A DNA stretch of 64,000 bases from SG8-38 sp041576815 (GTDB lineage: Bacteria > Myxococcota_A > Polyangia > Polyangiales > Houyiibacteriaceae). Every line of letters begins with the position of its first letter. Positions within the stretch are counted from its first letter, which is position 1. The notes under the pieces are model-generated. The model made no database searches. It saw nothing but the letters and a program-made list of their open reading frames with translations, and was not told the DNA's origin. The position numbers and the translations under genes were made by a program. The stretch covers positions 62,001 through 126,000 of the forward strand of contig JBFGKE010000006.1 in NCBI GenBank assembly GCA_041576815.1, read 5' to 3'. Below, piece by piece: positions 25,694-34,873 of this stretch.

Positions 25694-26421
25694 GTCGCGT
25701 CCTTTCGGAGCGCCTCGATCGCCGCCGCGTAGTCGCCGTGATTGAAGACCGCGCTTCCCGCGACGAGCACGTCGGCCCCCGCCTCGACGACTTGCTTTGC
25801 CACGCCGGGCTTCACGCCGCCGTCGACCTCGAGGTCGACGTCGAGCCCGGCCTCGTCGATCATCGCGCGAAGCGTTTCCAGCTTGGCGTTCGCCGACGGA
25901 ATGAAGCTCTGGCCACCAAACCCCGGATTGACGCTCATCACCAACACGAGGTCGAGCTCGTGCAGGACATAGCGGAGCACATCGGGGGGCGTGTGGGGAT
26001 TGAGCGACACGCCGGCCCGCTTGCCGAGCGCGCGAATCTGCTGGAGCGTGCGGTGAAGGTGCGTGCTCGCCTCTACGTGCACGGTGATCACGTCGGCCCC
26101 GGCGTCGGCAAAGGCCTGAACATATTTCTCCGGCTCGACGATCATCAGGTGCACGTCGACCACCCTTTTCGTGGCAGCGCGGATCGCCCTCACCACCGTG
26201 GGACCGATGGTGATGTTGGGAACGAACCGGCCGTCCATGACGTCGACGTGGATCCAGTCCGCGCCCGCCCGGTCGACGGCCTGGACTTCCTCCCCGAGGC
26301 GGCCAAAATCAGCCGAAAGCACGGAGGGGGCGATTCTCAGGGGTTTGGGCGATCGAGGCACGGTCGCAGTCAAGCGCCGCGGAGCCAGCGTGTCAATGAC
26401 CATCCCTTCCTTGACCCGCAT
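25690..26421 (-). CDS. rpe: Ribulose-phosphate 3-epimerase
   Basis: TIM-barrel epimerase (243 aa from the start given) interconverting ribulose-5-phosphate and xylulose-5-phosphate. Seen: I-A-P-S-V-L-S-A-D-F, then H-V-D-V-M-D-G-R-F-V-P-N (metal-binding His and catalytic Asp), V-H-L-M-I, M-S-V-N-P-G-F-G-G-Q and the second Asp in V-D-G-G-V-K. The start is unsure: TTG 26439, ATG 26421 or ATG 26403 are all in frame and the catalytic core begins well after them. The stop overlaps the FHA activator's GTG, an odd operon partner for a pentose-phosphate enzyme. Confidence 0.92.
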   Translation of the reverse strand: MRVKEGMVIDTLAPRRLTATVPRSPKPLRIAPSVLSADFGRLGEEVQAVDRAGADWIHVDVMDGRFVPNITIGPTVVRAIRAATKRVVDVHLMIVEPEKYVQAFADAGADVITVHVEASTHLHRTLQQIRALGKRAGVSLNPHTPPDVLRYVLHELDLVLVMSVNPGFGGQSFIPSANAKLETLRAMIDEAGLDVDLEVDGGVKPGVAKQVVEAGADVLVAGSAVFNHGDYAAAIEALRKDAT

Positions 26422-26474
26422 AGCGCCCGCAAACGACAATGGAGGGCGCTTTAGAGAGGGGCAGACGAGCGAGG

Positions 26475-27953
26475 ATGGCCGATCAGAGATATCACCTGAT
26501 CGAAAAACTTGAAGCAGGGGGGATGGCCGAGGTGTTCCTCGGGGAGGCTACGAGCGTCCAGGGCTTCAAGAAACGCGTCGCGATCAAGCGCGTGTTGCCG
26601 CACCTCGCCTCGCACAAGAATTTCATCGGGATGTTTCTCGACGAGGCCCGCCTAGGGGCGCGGCTGTCGCACGCGAACATCGTCAGCGTCTTCGACATCG
26701 GGAAGTCCGACAACAGCTTCTTCATCGTGATGGAGTTCGTCGATGGGTCGAACCTCAAGAAGATCATGGAGACGCTTCGGCTGAAGGGGAAGCCGTTCCC
26801 GCTGAAGGACGTGATCTTTATCGCGATGGAGGCCTGCCGCGGCCTGAGCTACGCGCACGAGCTGGTCGACGACGACGGCGGCCCGCTGGATTTGGTCCAT
26901 CGCGACGTCTCGCCCCCGAACATCCTCATCAGCAAGCGCGGCGAGGTGAAAGTCACTGATTTCGGCCTCGCCAAGGCCCGCACGCAGCTCGAGCGCACCG
27001 ACCCCGGCGTCGTGAAGGGCAAGTTCAGCTATCTTTCACCCGAGGTCGCGAACGGCCAGGACGTCGACGAGCGGGCCGACATCTTCGCGCTCGGAGTTTG
27101 TATCTGGGAAATGCTCGCCGGCCGGCGGCTCTTTCTCGGCGATACCGATTACGACACCGTCCAAGCCGTGTCGGCCGCCGAGGTGCCGAGCCTGATCGGC
27201 GACCATCCCGAGGTCGACGCCGAGTTCGAGGCGCTAGTGATGCGTGCGCTCGCCAAGCGGCCCGAGGACCGCTTTCAAACCGCGCGAGAGCTCGGCGACG
27301 CGCTCGCCAGCTACCTCTTTCACCACCAGATGAAGGTGACGTCGTACGACATCGCCAACCTCGTGAAGGCCGCGCTCGAGCGCCAAAAGTCGGTGCCGCC
27401 ACGGCCGATGATGATCGACGGCATGATTCAGGAGGAGCTGGCCCGATTCACCTCGCTCGAAAGCACCGCCAACGTGCCGATCGACCCGGCGACGTCGTTT
27501 GCGCCCAGCCCTGACGACGAGGGCGCGCGACCCCTCGAGGCATCCGACTTCGTCGATCCGAGCCACTGGTTCGACGGCGACGCGGACGTCGTGCGCGCCA
27601 TCGAGAACGTCCGCGACAGCGCCCCGGCCGGCGCAACGATGGGTTGGTTCGAAACCAAGGACGAGCCGGTGACGATCGCACGCGCAGCGGCCGTTCCGAT
27701 GGGGCCGTCTTTCAACCCGCCTCCGCGCTCCGAAGCGCCGCCCGGAACGCGACCGGTGATGACGTTTCGCCCGCCGGGCGCAGCCCCGGTTTCGATCGCG
27801 GTGCCCGAGGAAGAAAAGCCCGCCAAACCGGCGACGAGCCAAGCCGCCGTGCCGGCGAGCAAGGCGCGGGCTTCCAAGTTCGCGGTGCTGGCGGTGGGGG
27901 CGCTCGTGCTCGCCGCGATCGGCGTCGCGACGGGCTGGTTCATCACGCAGTAG
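26475..27953 (+). CDS. Tail-anchored Ser/Thr protein kinase
   Basis: Hanks-type kinase of 492 aa. ATG at 26475 is preferred to 26439 because the kinase domain begins right after it. Seen: glycine loop L-E-A-G-G-M-A-E-V, Lys38 in V-A-I-K, H-R-D at 142-144 followed by V-S-P-P-N (Ser at the usual Lys position), D-F-G at 162-164. A Pro/Ala-rich linker from about 310 to 460 leads to one C-terminal membrane helix in the last 25 residues, so the kinase faces the cytoplasm. Its last 11 bases overlap the convergent transglutaminase gene. Confidence 0.92.
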   Translation: MADQRYHLIEKLEAGGMAEVFLGEATSVQGFKKRVAIKRVLPHLASHKNFIGMFLDEARLGARLSHANIVSVFDIGKSDNSFFIVMEFVDGSNLKKIMETLRLKGKPFPLKDVIFIAMEACRGLSYAHELVDDDGGPLDLVHRDVSPPNILISKRGEVKVTDFGLAKARTQLERTDPGVVKGKFSYLSPEVANGQDVDERADIFALGVCIWEMLAGRRLFLGDTDYDTVQAVSAAEVPSLIGDHPEVDAEFEALVMRALAKRPEDRFQTARELGDALASYLFHHQMKVTSYDIANLVKAALERQKSVPPRPMMIDGMIQEELARFTSLESTANVPIDPATSFAPSPDDEGARPLEASDFVDPSHWFDGDADVVRAIENVRDSAPAGATMGWFETKDEPVTIARAAAVPMGPSFNPPPRSEAPPGTRPVMTFRPPGAAPVSIAVPEEEKPAKPATSQAAVPASKARASKFAVLAVGALVLAAIGVATGWFITQ

Positions 27954-30102
27954 GCGGCCGTTTGGCTTTGCTGCGCACGCTTCGGCTGATTTGCCGGAGC
28001 CGTTGGTAGGCCGCGGGCGGCAGCTGTTCCTCACCGAAGCGCGCTGCGAGATATGCATCGGTGACCTCGCGCACCTCGTCGACGGCGGGGAACCCGGCAC
28101 GGCTCAGCTCGTCCACGTGCTCGGCTGGGGTCACGTCGGGCGGTCGCGCGTGCCCTGCGCTTCGAAGGCTGTTCTCGAGCGAGAGGTAGAGACGCACCGC
28201 GCGATCCCGATTTGGATCGAGCTGGCGGCCGGCCCGGGTCTGTCGGCGGCGCTTCCGCGTCCAGCGCGCCACCAGCACCCCGATGAAAAACATCGTCATG
28301 ATCGCGATGAACCAGCGCCAATCGGGCCGGAACGGAATCGGCCCGAGCCCGTGATCGTCACCCGATTCGCCGACGGTCGATCCCGCGCCCCGCCGTGACC
28401 CGCGAAGCGAGCGGTACCAGGCCGCGAGGCCCTGAAGCGCCCTCGCCTGATCGCGAATGTTGTACTCGACGATGTACTCGGCCCACCGCACACGCATCGC
28501 ATCGACCATCTGACGCAGCCTCACGGCGAGACCAGACGGCATGGCAAACACCTGACCCGAGGCCGGTGTCGGGTCGAACGTCATCCACTGCCCATCGATC
28601 AGCACTTCGACCCAACTGTGCGCATGCCCATTGCGGACGGCGTAGTAGTCCCCGTAGGGGTTGTAGTCGGCGCCGAGAAACCCGGTGACGTTGCGCGACG
28701 GCAACCCGAGCGACCGGAGCATGATCGCCATCGCGGTCGAGAAATACTCGCAGTGCCCGGCTTTGGCTTCGAACAAAAAGACGTGGAGCGGGTCTTTGCC
28801 TTCGGTGTCGGGCTGGTCGAGCGTGTAGCGATAGTCGCCGCCTGCGCGAAGGTAACGCTCGAGCTGCTGTGCCTGCGCGCGTGGGTTCTGTACCCCACGG
28901 ACGACTTCGCGGGCGAGCTGCGCGATGCGCTCGTATCCGGCGGGCACCTCGAGGTAACGCTCCCGAAGCGCGGGGCGAACGCGCTCGGAAAAGCTCCTGA
29001 GCTCGGGCGATGTGAACGCCTTGTAGGTGAGCGGCCCGTCGATGCGGCCGCGGTAGCGCACGTCCAACCCGGGCGAGTACATGATGCGCCGATATCGCTG
29101 CCGTCCCGAACGAATCGCCGGCGGCACCTGTAACGCCACCGTGCCCGTCGGGAGAAACAGCACCGACTCTTCCATCGGGTCGAGAATGATCTCGTAGAAC
29201 CGATCTTCGCGCTTCGGCGGCCTAAAGACGATGTACTCGTCCTGCAAATGCTTGAGCTCGGTGCCGGCGAACTGGGTGCGGGTCCAGCGGCCCTCGCGGT
29301 AGCGATCGAACGACGTGCCGCGCAGGCGGAGGCCGAGGGACTGCGGGCGGGGTGTGCCGTCGTCGACGACCTTGACGCGCATCACCACGGTCGGGTCGTC
29401 CCGAATCGTTCCAAAGCCGCCGAGCTCGACGTCGTCGCCGAAGCCTGTGACCGACTGCGTGCGGGCGCCGAAGCTCGAAAGGAAGCCGAAGCCCACGCGC
29501 GGGAAGGCGAAGAACATCGCGGCGGTGAGGACGAACAGGGGCACGGCGAGCAGGGTCGTTCCGCCGAAGAACGCGGGCGTGGCGAGCTGCGTGCTTTCGA
29601 GCGCGCCGCGGAGCATCGGACTCTGCGCGCCGTGTTGAAGCTCGAGCTCTTTTCGAAGGTGGGTGAGCGCGAGCATCCACGGCATGACCACCACGAAGCC
29701 GAAGAAGACGACGGCATAGTCGAGGCCCGCGGAAAGCACGGTGCCGGCAATCAAATGGAGGAATCCGAGGATGGCGATCTGTTGGTAGTCGGCAGCCGTC
29801 TTTCGGTGGGCAAGCCGTGAGAGCTGAAGAAACGCAGCGTATTGAACGCCGACCGTCAGAATGGCCTCACCGCCGATCGCGCGAGCGATTTGTACTACGA
29901 GCAACGCTACCGCAGCGCCATTCCAGAAGCGGGAGTATCCCGGCCGGTCGACAAGGGGCGGCTCGGCAAACCAGCTCGCGACGAATCCTGCGATCACGAT
30001 GATCGACTCGGTCGGTGTAAAAGTCGTCCCGAGCATCAGCGCGATGAGGCCGAGCGCCGCAAAGAGATACGCCACCATCTTGTGCGCAAAGGCAAACCTC
30101 AT
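27943..30102 (-). CDS. TgpA-type transglutaminase membrane protein (DUF3488 region)
   Basis: A 719-aa protein. ATG at 30102 overlaps the DUF58 gene stop (ATGA). Seen: about six N-terminal membrane helices (to ~210), then a periplasmic region with a transglutaminase-like catalytic triad: Cys451 in G-H-C-E-Y-F, His in N-G-H-A-H-S-W-V, and Asp in F-D-P-T-P. One more membrane helix near 600 and a cytoplasmic helical tail follow. The MoxR-DUF58-TgpA order is a common conserved cluster, probably for folding or metal loading of membrane complexes, though its substrates are unknown. Confidence 0.9.
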   Translation of the reverse strand: MRFAFAHKMVAYLFAALGLIALMLGTTFTPTESIIVIAGFVASWFAEPPLVDRPGYSRFWNGAAVALLVVQIARAIGGEAILTVGVQYAAFLQLSRLAHRKTAADYQQIAILGFLHLIAGTVLSAGLDYAVVFFGFVVVMPWMLALTHLRKELELQHGAQSPMLRGALESTQLATPAFFGGTTLLAVPLFVLTAAMFFAFPRVGFGFLSSFGARTQSVTGFGDDVELGGFGTIRDDPTVVMRVKVVDDGTPRPQSLGLRLRGTSFDRYREGRWTRTQFAGTELKHLQDEYIVFRPPKREDRFYEIILDPMEESVLFLPTGTVALQVPPAIRSGRQRYRRIMYSPGLDVRYRGRIDGPLTYKAFTSPELRSFSERVRPALRERYLEVPAGYERIAQLAREVVRGVQNPRAQAQQLERYLRAGGDYRYTLDQPDTEGKDPLHVFLFEAKAGHCEYFSTAMAIMLRSLGLPSRNVTGFLGADYNPYGDYYAVRNGHAHSWVEVLIDGQWMTFDPTPASGQVFAMPSGLAVRLRQMVDAMRVRWAEYIVEYNIRDQARALQGLAAWYRSLRGSRRGAGSTVGESGDDHGLGPIPFRPDWRWFIAIMTMFFIGVLVARWTRKRRRQTRAGRQLDPNRDRAVRLYLSLENSLRSAGHARPPDVTPAEHVDELSRAGFPAVDEVREVTDAYLAARFGEEQLPPAAYQRLRQISRSVRSKAKRPPTA

Positions 30103-31085
30103 GCGGCCCGCCTGTCGTGCTTGCCGCGCTTGCGGACGCGGGCCGGGCGGAGCAATGCGAGGAAGCGCCAGATCGGGTCGGGCGGGCTGCCGCCGATGAC
30201 CAGGGGCGACACGCTGTCGCTGGTCTGCACCTGCACGGAGACGCCCTGCGCGAGATAGAGCGACACCAAGGTCGCGACCTCCGAAATCGAGGTCTCGAAA
30301 CGCTCGTGCCAGGCGGCTTCGTCGTCGACGTCGCCCCGCAGCAGGTTGTCGACCGACAGTGTGACGAGCGCGCTCGAATCCTGCTCGTGCTCGCGAATGA
30401 CCAGCTCGCCCCGGCTCGCCGTCCTCCGCCAATGAATGTCGCGCGCCTCGTCGCCTTCGCGGTAGAACCGAACGCTACCGGCGAACTCGCTGCCCCGGCC
30501 CGTACGGTGCATCGGGGCGGCATCGCCCTGCATCGCTTCGAGCGGCGGCGGGGCTACGTGATCGACGAGGCTCGGATAGACGACCATTTCGTCGGGCAAA
30601 AACATCGTGTAGCCCTTCTCGATCAGTCCAAACGGATATCGGGTGAGCACTCGAAGGGTCCCGAGCTCGACGGTGCCCCGCCGGTGCGGCTCGAAGGCAT
30701 AGCCCTCGGTGCCGGTCTCCCCGGGCTCGACGCGGACGAACCGGGCCGGCTCCGTCTCGGCGTGGTCCAGCTCGTCGATCGTCTCGACTGAAACGCTCGA
30801 CAGCCAGCGCTTTTCGTTTTTCAGGGTCACGTCGATCAGCGTGCGCTGCCCCGCGAAGCACCGCGTGGGGAGCTTTCGCTTGATGCGTAGCTTCCAAAGC
30901 GCGAGGTCACTCAGGACACCGCTCACGAGAAGCAGGCTGAGGAGCAACCCGAGCACGAGGTAGAGCAGGTTGTTGGCCGTGTTGACCGCGGCGAGGCCGA
31001 CGCCAACGGTCACGAACAAGAAAGCTCGACCTTCACGGGTCAGCCGAAACTTCCGCCTGCTCCGCCTTCGTCGAAAGATGCGCAT
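30099..31085 (-). CDS. DUF58 domain membrane protein
   Basis: A 328-aa protein with a basic N-terminus, two hydrophobic helices at about 25-62, then the DUF58 region containing R-F-Y-R-E-G-D-E-A-R-D-I-H-W (about 205-218), the family's signature. DUF58 resembles a von Willebrand A-type fold and is nearly always encoded with a MoxR ATPase, as here. The start is 12 bases after the moxR stop and the stop overlaps the transglutaminase start. Confidence 0.9.
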   Translation of the reverse strand: MRIFRRRRSRRKFRLTREGRAFLFVTVGVGLAAVNTANNLLYLVLGLLLSLLLVSGVLSDLALWKLRIKRKLPTRCFAGQRTLIDVTLKNEKRWLSSVSVETIDELDHAETEPARFVRVEPGETGTEGYAFEPHRRGTVELGTLRVLTRYPFGLIEKGYTMFLPDEMVVYPSLVDHVAPPPLEAMQGDAAPMHRTGRGSEFAGSVRFYREGDEARDIHWRRTASRGELVIREHEQDSSALVTLSVDNLLRGDVDDEAAWHERFETSISEVATLVSLYLAQGVSVQVQTSDSVSPLVIGGSPPDPIWRFLALLRPARVRKRGKHDRRAA

Positions 31086-31097
31086 CGATCGAGCCGA

Positions 31098-32063
31098 TCA
31101 GAGTGGCACGGCGACGATCGTCAGCAACTCGCGAATCACACGCTGGGCGTCGTCCCGGACCTCGGCGCCACCCATGCCGCCGCTGACTTTCACGCGGTGT
31201 GCGAGCGAAGGAGCCGCCAGCTCTTTGACGTCGTCGGGAAGCACGAACGACCGCCCTTCGACGAGCGCTCTGGCGCGCGCAGCACGCTCGAAGCCGAGCG
31301 CGCCTCGGGTGGACACACCCACCGACAATAACGGGGTATTGCGCGTGGCGATGACGATGCGGTGAAGGTAATCGAGAACCGCATCGTCGACGCGCACGGA
31401 GTCGACCGCCTGCTGAACGTGGCGTAGCTCCGTCGCGCTCATCACGGCGTCGAGCTGCTGCACCGGATCGACGCCGCGGCGATGGAGCACCTCGCGCTCG
31501 ACGTCGGGTGGCGGATAGCCGAGGCTCAGCCGAAGCAAGAATCGGTCGAGCTGCGATTCGGGCAGCGGGTAGGTCCCGTAGAACTCCTGCGGGTTCTGCG
31601 TAGCCACTACGAAAAAGGGCTCTTCGAGCTGGTGGGTTTCGCCGTCGATCGACACCTGACGCTCGTCCATCGCTTCGAGGAGGGCGCTTTGTGTCTTGGG
31701 CGTCGTGCGGTTCACCTCGTCGGCGAGCAGCACCTGGGTGAAGATCGGGCCCGGTCGAAACTCGAAGGTGCTCTTCGACTGGTTGAACACGTTGCCGCCG
31801 AGCACGTCGGTCGGCATCAGGTCCGACGTGCACTGAAGCCTTCGAAACGAAACGCCGATCGATGCGGCGAGCGCGCGCGCCAAGGTCGTCTTCCCGACTC
31901 CGGGCACATCTTCGAGAAGGAGATGCCCGCGCGCGAGGAGCGACACCACGGCCAGCTTGATCACCTCTTCTTTGCCGCGGACGACGATCCCGACGTTTTC
32001 GACGAGGCGCCGCGACAGCTGGGTCGCGTTCTCCGAGATGTGCGCGACGCTGGGTTGAGCCAC
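31098..32063 (-). CDS. MoxR-family AAA+ ATPase
   Basis: A 321-aa chaperone-like AAA+ ATPase. Seen: E-D-V-P-G-V-G-K-T-T (Walker A at 55-60), the insertion L-Q-C-T-S-D-L-M-P-T-D-V-L-G-G, Walker B L-L-A-D-E-V-N-R-T, sensor A-T-Q-N-P, and a C-terminal lid with G-V-S-T-R-G-A-L-G. First gene of the three-gene cluster with DUF58 and TgpA. A sigma-70-like promoter is suggested about 40 bases upstream. Confidence 0.93.
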   Translation of the reverse strand: MAQPSVAHISENATQLSRRLVENVGIVVRGKEEVIKLAVVSLLARGHLLLEDVPGVGKTTLARALAASIGVSFRRLQCTSDLMPTDVLGGNVFNQSKSTFEFRPGPIFTQVLLADEVNRTTPKTQSALLEAMDERQVSIDGETHQLEEPFFVVATQNPQEFYGTYPLPESQLDRFLLRLSLGYPPPDVEREVLHRRGVDPVQQLDAVMSATELRHVQQAVDSVRVDDAVLDYLHRIVIATRNTPLLSVGVSTRGALGFERAARARALVEGRSFVLPDDVKELAAPSLAHRVKVSGGMGGAEVRDDAQRVIRELLTIVAVPL

Positions 32064-32099
32064 TGTTGGAGCCTACCACACCCACCGCTGTGGATACAA

Positions 32100-32128
32100 T
32101 ATTACACTTTCGCTGACATTTCGGTCAG
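32100..32128 (-). promoter_or_regulatory. Candidate sigma-70 promoter of the moxR cluster
   Basis: On the minus strand CTGACC (32128-32123) is separated by exactly 17 bases from TAATAT (32105-32100), which lies 36 bases before the moxR start. The patch is markedly AT-richer than the surroundings. A short inverted repeat CTGAC-N6-GTCAG (32113-32128) overlaps the -35 position and could be an operator. Predicted by eye only. Confidence 0.4.
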
Positions 32129-32173
32129 TCTTCCACGGTTTGTCCACAACCCGGCCCGGGGTCGAAGCCTCAG

Positions 32174-33421
32174 CTATTTCGGCGCGTTGGACTCCGAATG
32201 TGCCACCGTCTCCACAGTAGGCGGTGTGGAAATCATGGACTCGGGGTCTTCGAACAAGAACGCCTCGATTTCAGCCCTTTTCGCGTGGGCGTCGCGCCGG
32301 CCCATCTCGATCAGCGCTTGGGCGAAACCCCCGTCGAACAGGAGGTAGCTCGCGAGGTCCGCGTCCGCGCCTTCGCCGACGTCGATCATGCTGATGAACG
32401 CGCGGCCGAGGCTCTTGCCGAATCGGACGCGGTTCGAGGCGAGATAGTCGGACGCGACCTGGCCGATGTCGATCGTCGGCCGCAGCACGAGCGAGCTGAG
32501 CAGGCGCCGTTGGGCGAGCGCGCCGCGGGCCCGGGCAGCTTCGTTGATGCGATCGAGAAAGTCGGGGCCGTAGGCGCGGATGCCGTCTTTCAAGAAGTCG
32601 TTGATGCGCTGCACCTCGAGAAGGTCGCTGTTGACGTGGTCGAGCAAAAACGCGTTGAGCACCTTCCCGAGCATGTAGGTCGCACCGGGGTACTTGCCGT
32701 CTTGCAATGCACGCCGGCCCTCGGCATGGGGCGTCGAAAGCCCGATCACGAGCAGGCGGTTCATGCCGAGGTGAACCGACGGCCCCATCGGCGTGTTCAA
32801 GCGCAGGCCGCCGTCGCAGTGGATCTCGTTACCGATCTCGACGGCCGGGAAAATCAAGGGAATCGCGGCCGAGGCGAGTACGTGGTGCTGACCGATCCGG
32901 GCACGCCGGACCAGCGCATGAAGACCGAGGCTCTTGGGGATGCCGACGCCGGGTGCGGCATCGACGAAGATCACAGGCTGGCCCGTGCCGACGTGCGTCG
33001 TGCTGACGGTGAGCGCCCGAAGCTTGCCGCTTCGAATGTTTTGGCGAAGCCGTCGCCAGCGCACGTTCCGACCGACGAGCGCCGAGAGCGGGGCGGGATC
33101 GAAGACACCGCGCGCTTGGCCACTGCCGCCGAGCAGCACGCGATAGAGACCCGCCGCCTGCTTCAACCCGAAGCCGAGCACCTGCGGAAGCTCGAGACTC
33201 GTCCAGACCGAAGAGAGCCTTTTCACGCCCGCGTTCACGTCGTCGATCGCCGAGGCGACGAAGGTGCCGTTGACCGCGCCGACGCTGGTGCCGGAGATCA
33301 GGTCGACTTGCGGTGGCAGCCCGCGCCCGTCGCCAAACTCGCTGAAGATGTATTCGAGGACGCCAACCTCGTAGGCGCCTCGCGCGCCACCACCCGATAG
33401 AATTAAGCCAAGACCGCTCAA
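32174..33421 (-). CDS. Patatin-like phospholipase
   Basis: A 415-aa cytosolic or membrane-associated lipase-like protein with a Ser-Asp catalytic dyad. Seen: oxyanion motif G-G-G-A-R-G at 10-15, nucleophile in G-T-S-V-G near 45-49, and the Asp in C-D-G-G-L. These give a complete patatin core in the first ~230 residues, with a C-terminal helical region of unknown role. TTG at 33421 is likely the start because it overlaps the upstream stop (TTGA) and begins M-S-G-L-G-L-I-L-S-G. Substrate unknown. Confidence 0.9.
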   Translation of the reverse strand: MSGLGLILSGGGARGAYEVGVLEYIFSEFGDGRGLPPQVDLISGTSVGAVNGTFVASAIDDVNAGVKRLSSVWTSLELPQVLGFGLKQAAGLYRVLLGGSGQARGVFDPAPLSALVGRNVRWRRLRQNIRSGKLRALTVSTTHVGTGQPVIFVDAAPGVGIPKSLGLHALVRRARIGQHHVLASAAIPLIFPAVEIGNEIHCDGGLRLNTPMGPSVHLGMNRLLVIGLSTPHAEGRRALQDGKYPGATYMLGKVLNAFLLDHVNSDLLEVQRINDFLKDGIRAYGPDFLDRINEAARARGALAQRRLLSSLVLRPTIDIGQVASDYLASNRVRFGKSLGRAFISMIDVGEGADADLASYLLFDGGFAQALIEMGRRDAHAKRAEIEAFLFEDPESMISTPPTVETVAHSESNAPK

Positions 33422-33777
33422 CGTTCGTCCTCGTCTCTCCAGCGTAACAGGGGAGTGGGGTTGTCGCCGAAATCATCGCTTTCGACGAGGATTCGAATCT
33501 GCGGAGGCAGCCAGAGGCCGCCGTGCGGCAACCTCCGAAGCGCATCGAGCAGGACTTCCGCGCGCCGCCAAGGGGGTGCGGAGGGCGAGAGGTAAATGAC
33601 GAGGTCATCGCCGACGCGGCAGAGCCCGCCGTCCACGCGTGCCTCGTCTGGAAGCTCCTCCTCGCGCAGCCGTACGCCGAGCTGGGTCACCGCCCGTTCC
33701 AAGGCATCCACGCGTCCCGCTAGGTCCATCCATGAAGGGTGCCGCCCGATGCCAGGGCCCGCAATCTGGTCGCCCAA
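33418..33777 (-). CDS. Hypothetical protein upstream of patatin gene
   Basis: Unrecognised 119-aa protein, coupled to the patatin gene by a TTGA overlap. It starts with a possible coiled segment (D-L-A-G-R-V-D-A-L-E-R-A-V-T-Q-L near 18-33), then an alpha/beta region without motifs and an acidic/basic tail. The start may be TTG 33777 or ATG 33729; the latter would give 103 residues. It may be a partner or regulator of the lipase, but there is no evidence beyond position. Confidence 0.5.
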   Translation of the reverse strand: MGDQIAGPGIGRHPSWMDLAGRVDALERAVTQLGVRLREEELPDEARVDGGLCRVGDDLVIYLSPSAPPWRRAEVLLDALRRLPHGGLWLPPQIRILVESDDFGDNPTPLLRWRDEDER

Positions 33778-33805
33778 GAGGCGGAGCTGATAAGATGAAC
33801 GGGTC

Positions 33806-34873
33806 TTGATTCGCTTGGCAAAACCTTGGATCGGGGATGACGAGCAGCGCGCCGTGGCCGCCGTGCTCGAGTCGGGCCAACTCGTGCAGGGAGCGCTCGT
33901 GGAGCGTTTCGAGCAGGCGGTTGCCGCGCTGGTCGGGCGCCGGCACGGGGTTGCGGTCTCGAGTGGGACGGCCGCGCTTCAGCTCGCGCTCAAAGTCATG
34001 CAAGTGGGACCCGGCGACGACGTCCTCTGTCCTGCGCTGAGCTGGCCGAGCCCCGCCCACGCCGTCCGGCTCGCGGGGGCCCGGGTCCAGTTCGTCGACA
34101 TCGACCCGAAGGAATGGAACAGCTCCGCCGAAGCGCTCCGCGCCGCACGAACCGGAAGCACGAAGCTGGCCATCGTCATCGATCAGTTCGGCAACCCCTG
34201 CGAGGCGGATCGAATCCGGGATGCACTCGGATCGCTTCCGATCGTCGAGGACGCCGCCTGCGCTCTTGGAAGCCGCTTCGCGGATGGCCCCTGCGGCAGC
34301 CTCGGTGCGGTGTCGTGCCTGAGCTTTCATCCGCGCAAGGTGCTGACGACGGGGGAGGGCGGCATGTGCCTGACCGACGACGACGCGACTGCAGACAAGC
34401 TCCGCATGCTCCGCAACCACGGTCAGCTCGGGGGCGAGTTCGTGGTGGCCGCGCCGAACTTTCGGATGACCGACATCGCTGCCGCCCTCGGGCTCGCGCA
34501 GCTTCAGCGGCTCGACGACATTTTGGTGCGTAGACGCCAGCTCGCCTCGATCTACCGCGACGCGCTCGGCGATGAGCTCGACCTTCAGGAAACACCGGAG
34601 GGCGGCGAGTCGAACTACCAGACGATGGGCGCCATTCTTCCGCAGGGACACGACCGGGACGCCGTGCGCGCAAAGCTCGAAGAGCGCGGCATCGAAACCG
34701 GCGTGCTCTCGTTTGCAATCCACAGGCTCGGCAGCTTCACGGGAGTCGACGTGTCGATGCCGATCGCCGAGCACGTCGCCTCGCGGGGCATCGCGCTGCC
34801 CCTCTACCCGCAGATGCGCGACAACGAGGTCGAAGACGTGATTCTAGCGCTTCGGGGGGTTCTCCATGAGTAG
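33806..34873 (+). CDS. DegT/DnrJ/EryC1-type aminotransferase
   Basis: PLP-dependent aminotransferase of 355 aa, the class that aminates keto-sugars for cell-surface glycans or antibiotics. Seen: substrate region V-S-S-G-T-A-A-L-Q-L-A-L, E-D-A-A-C-A-L-G, and the PLP-lysine region S-F-H-P-R-K-V-L-T-T-G-E-G-G. The only start that fits is TTG at 33806, as the ATG at 33795 hits a stop and the family N-terminus (I-R-L-A-K-P-W-I-G-D-D-E) begins right there. Its 3' end overlaps the ABC ATPase by eight bases. No sugar pathway gene is adjacent. Confidence 0.88.
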   Translation: MIRLAKPWIGDDEQRAVAAVLESGQLVQGALVERFEQAVAALVGRRHGVAVSSGTAALQLALKVMQVGPGDDVLCPALSWPSPAHAVRLAGARVQFVDIDPKEWNSSAEALRAARTGSTKLAIVIDQFGNPCEADRIRDALGSLPIVEDAACALGSRFADGPCGSLGAVSCLSFHPRKVLTTGEGGMCLTDDDATADKLRMLRNHGQLGGEFVVAAPNFRMTDIAAALGLAQLQRLDDILVRRRQLASIYRDALGDELDLQETPEGGESNYQTMGAILPQGHDRDAVRAKLEERGIETGVLSFAIHRLGSFTGVDVSMPIAEHVASRGIALPLYPQMRDNEVEDVILALRGVLHE

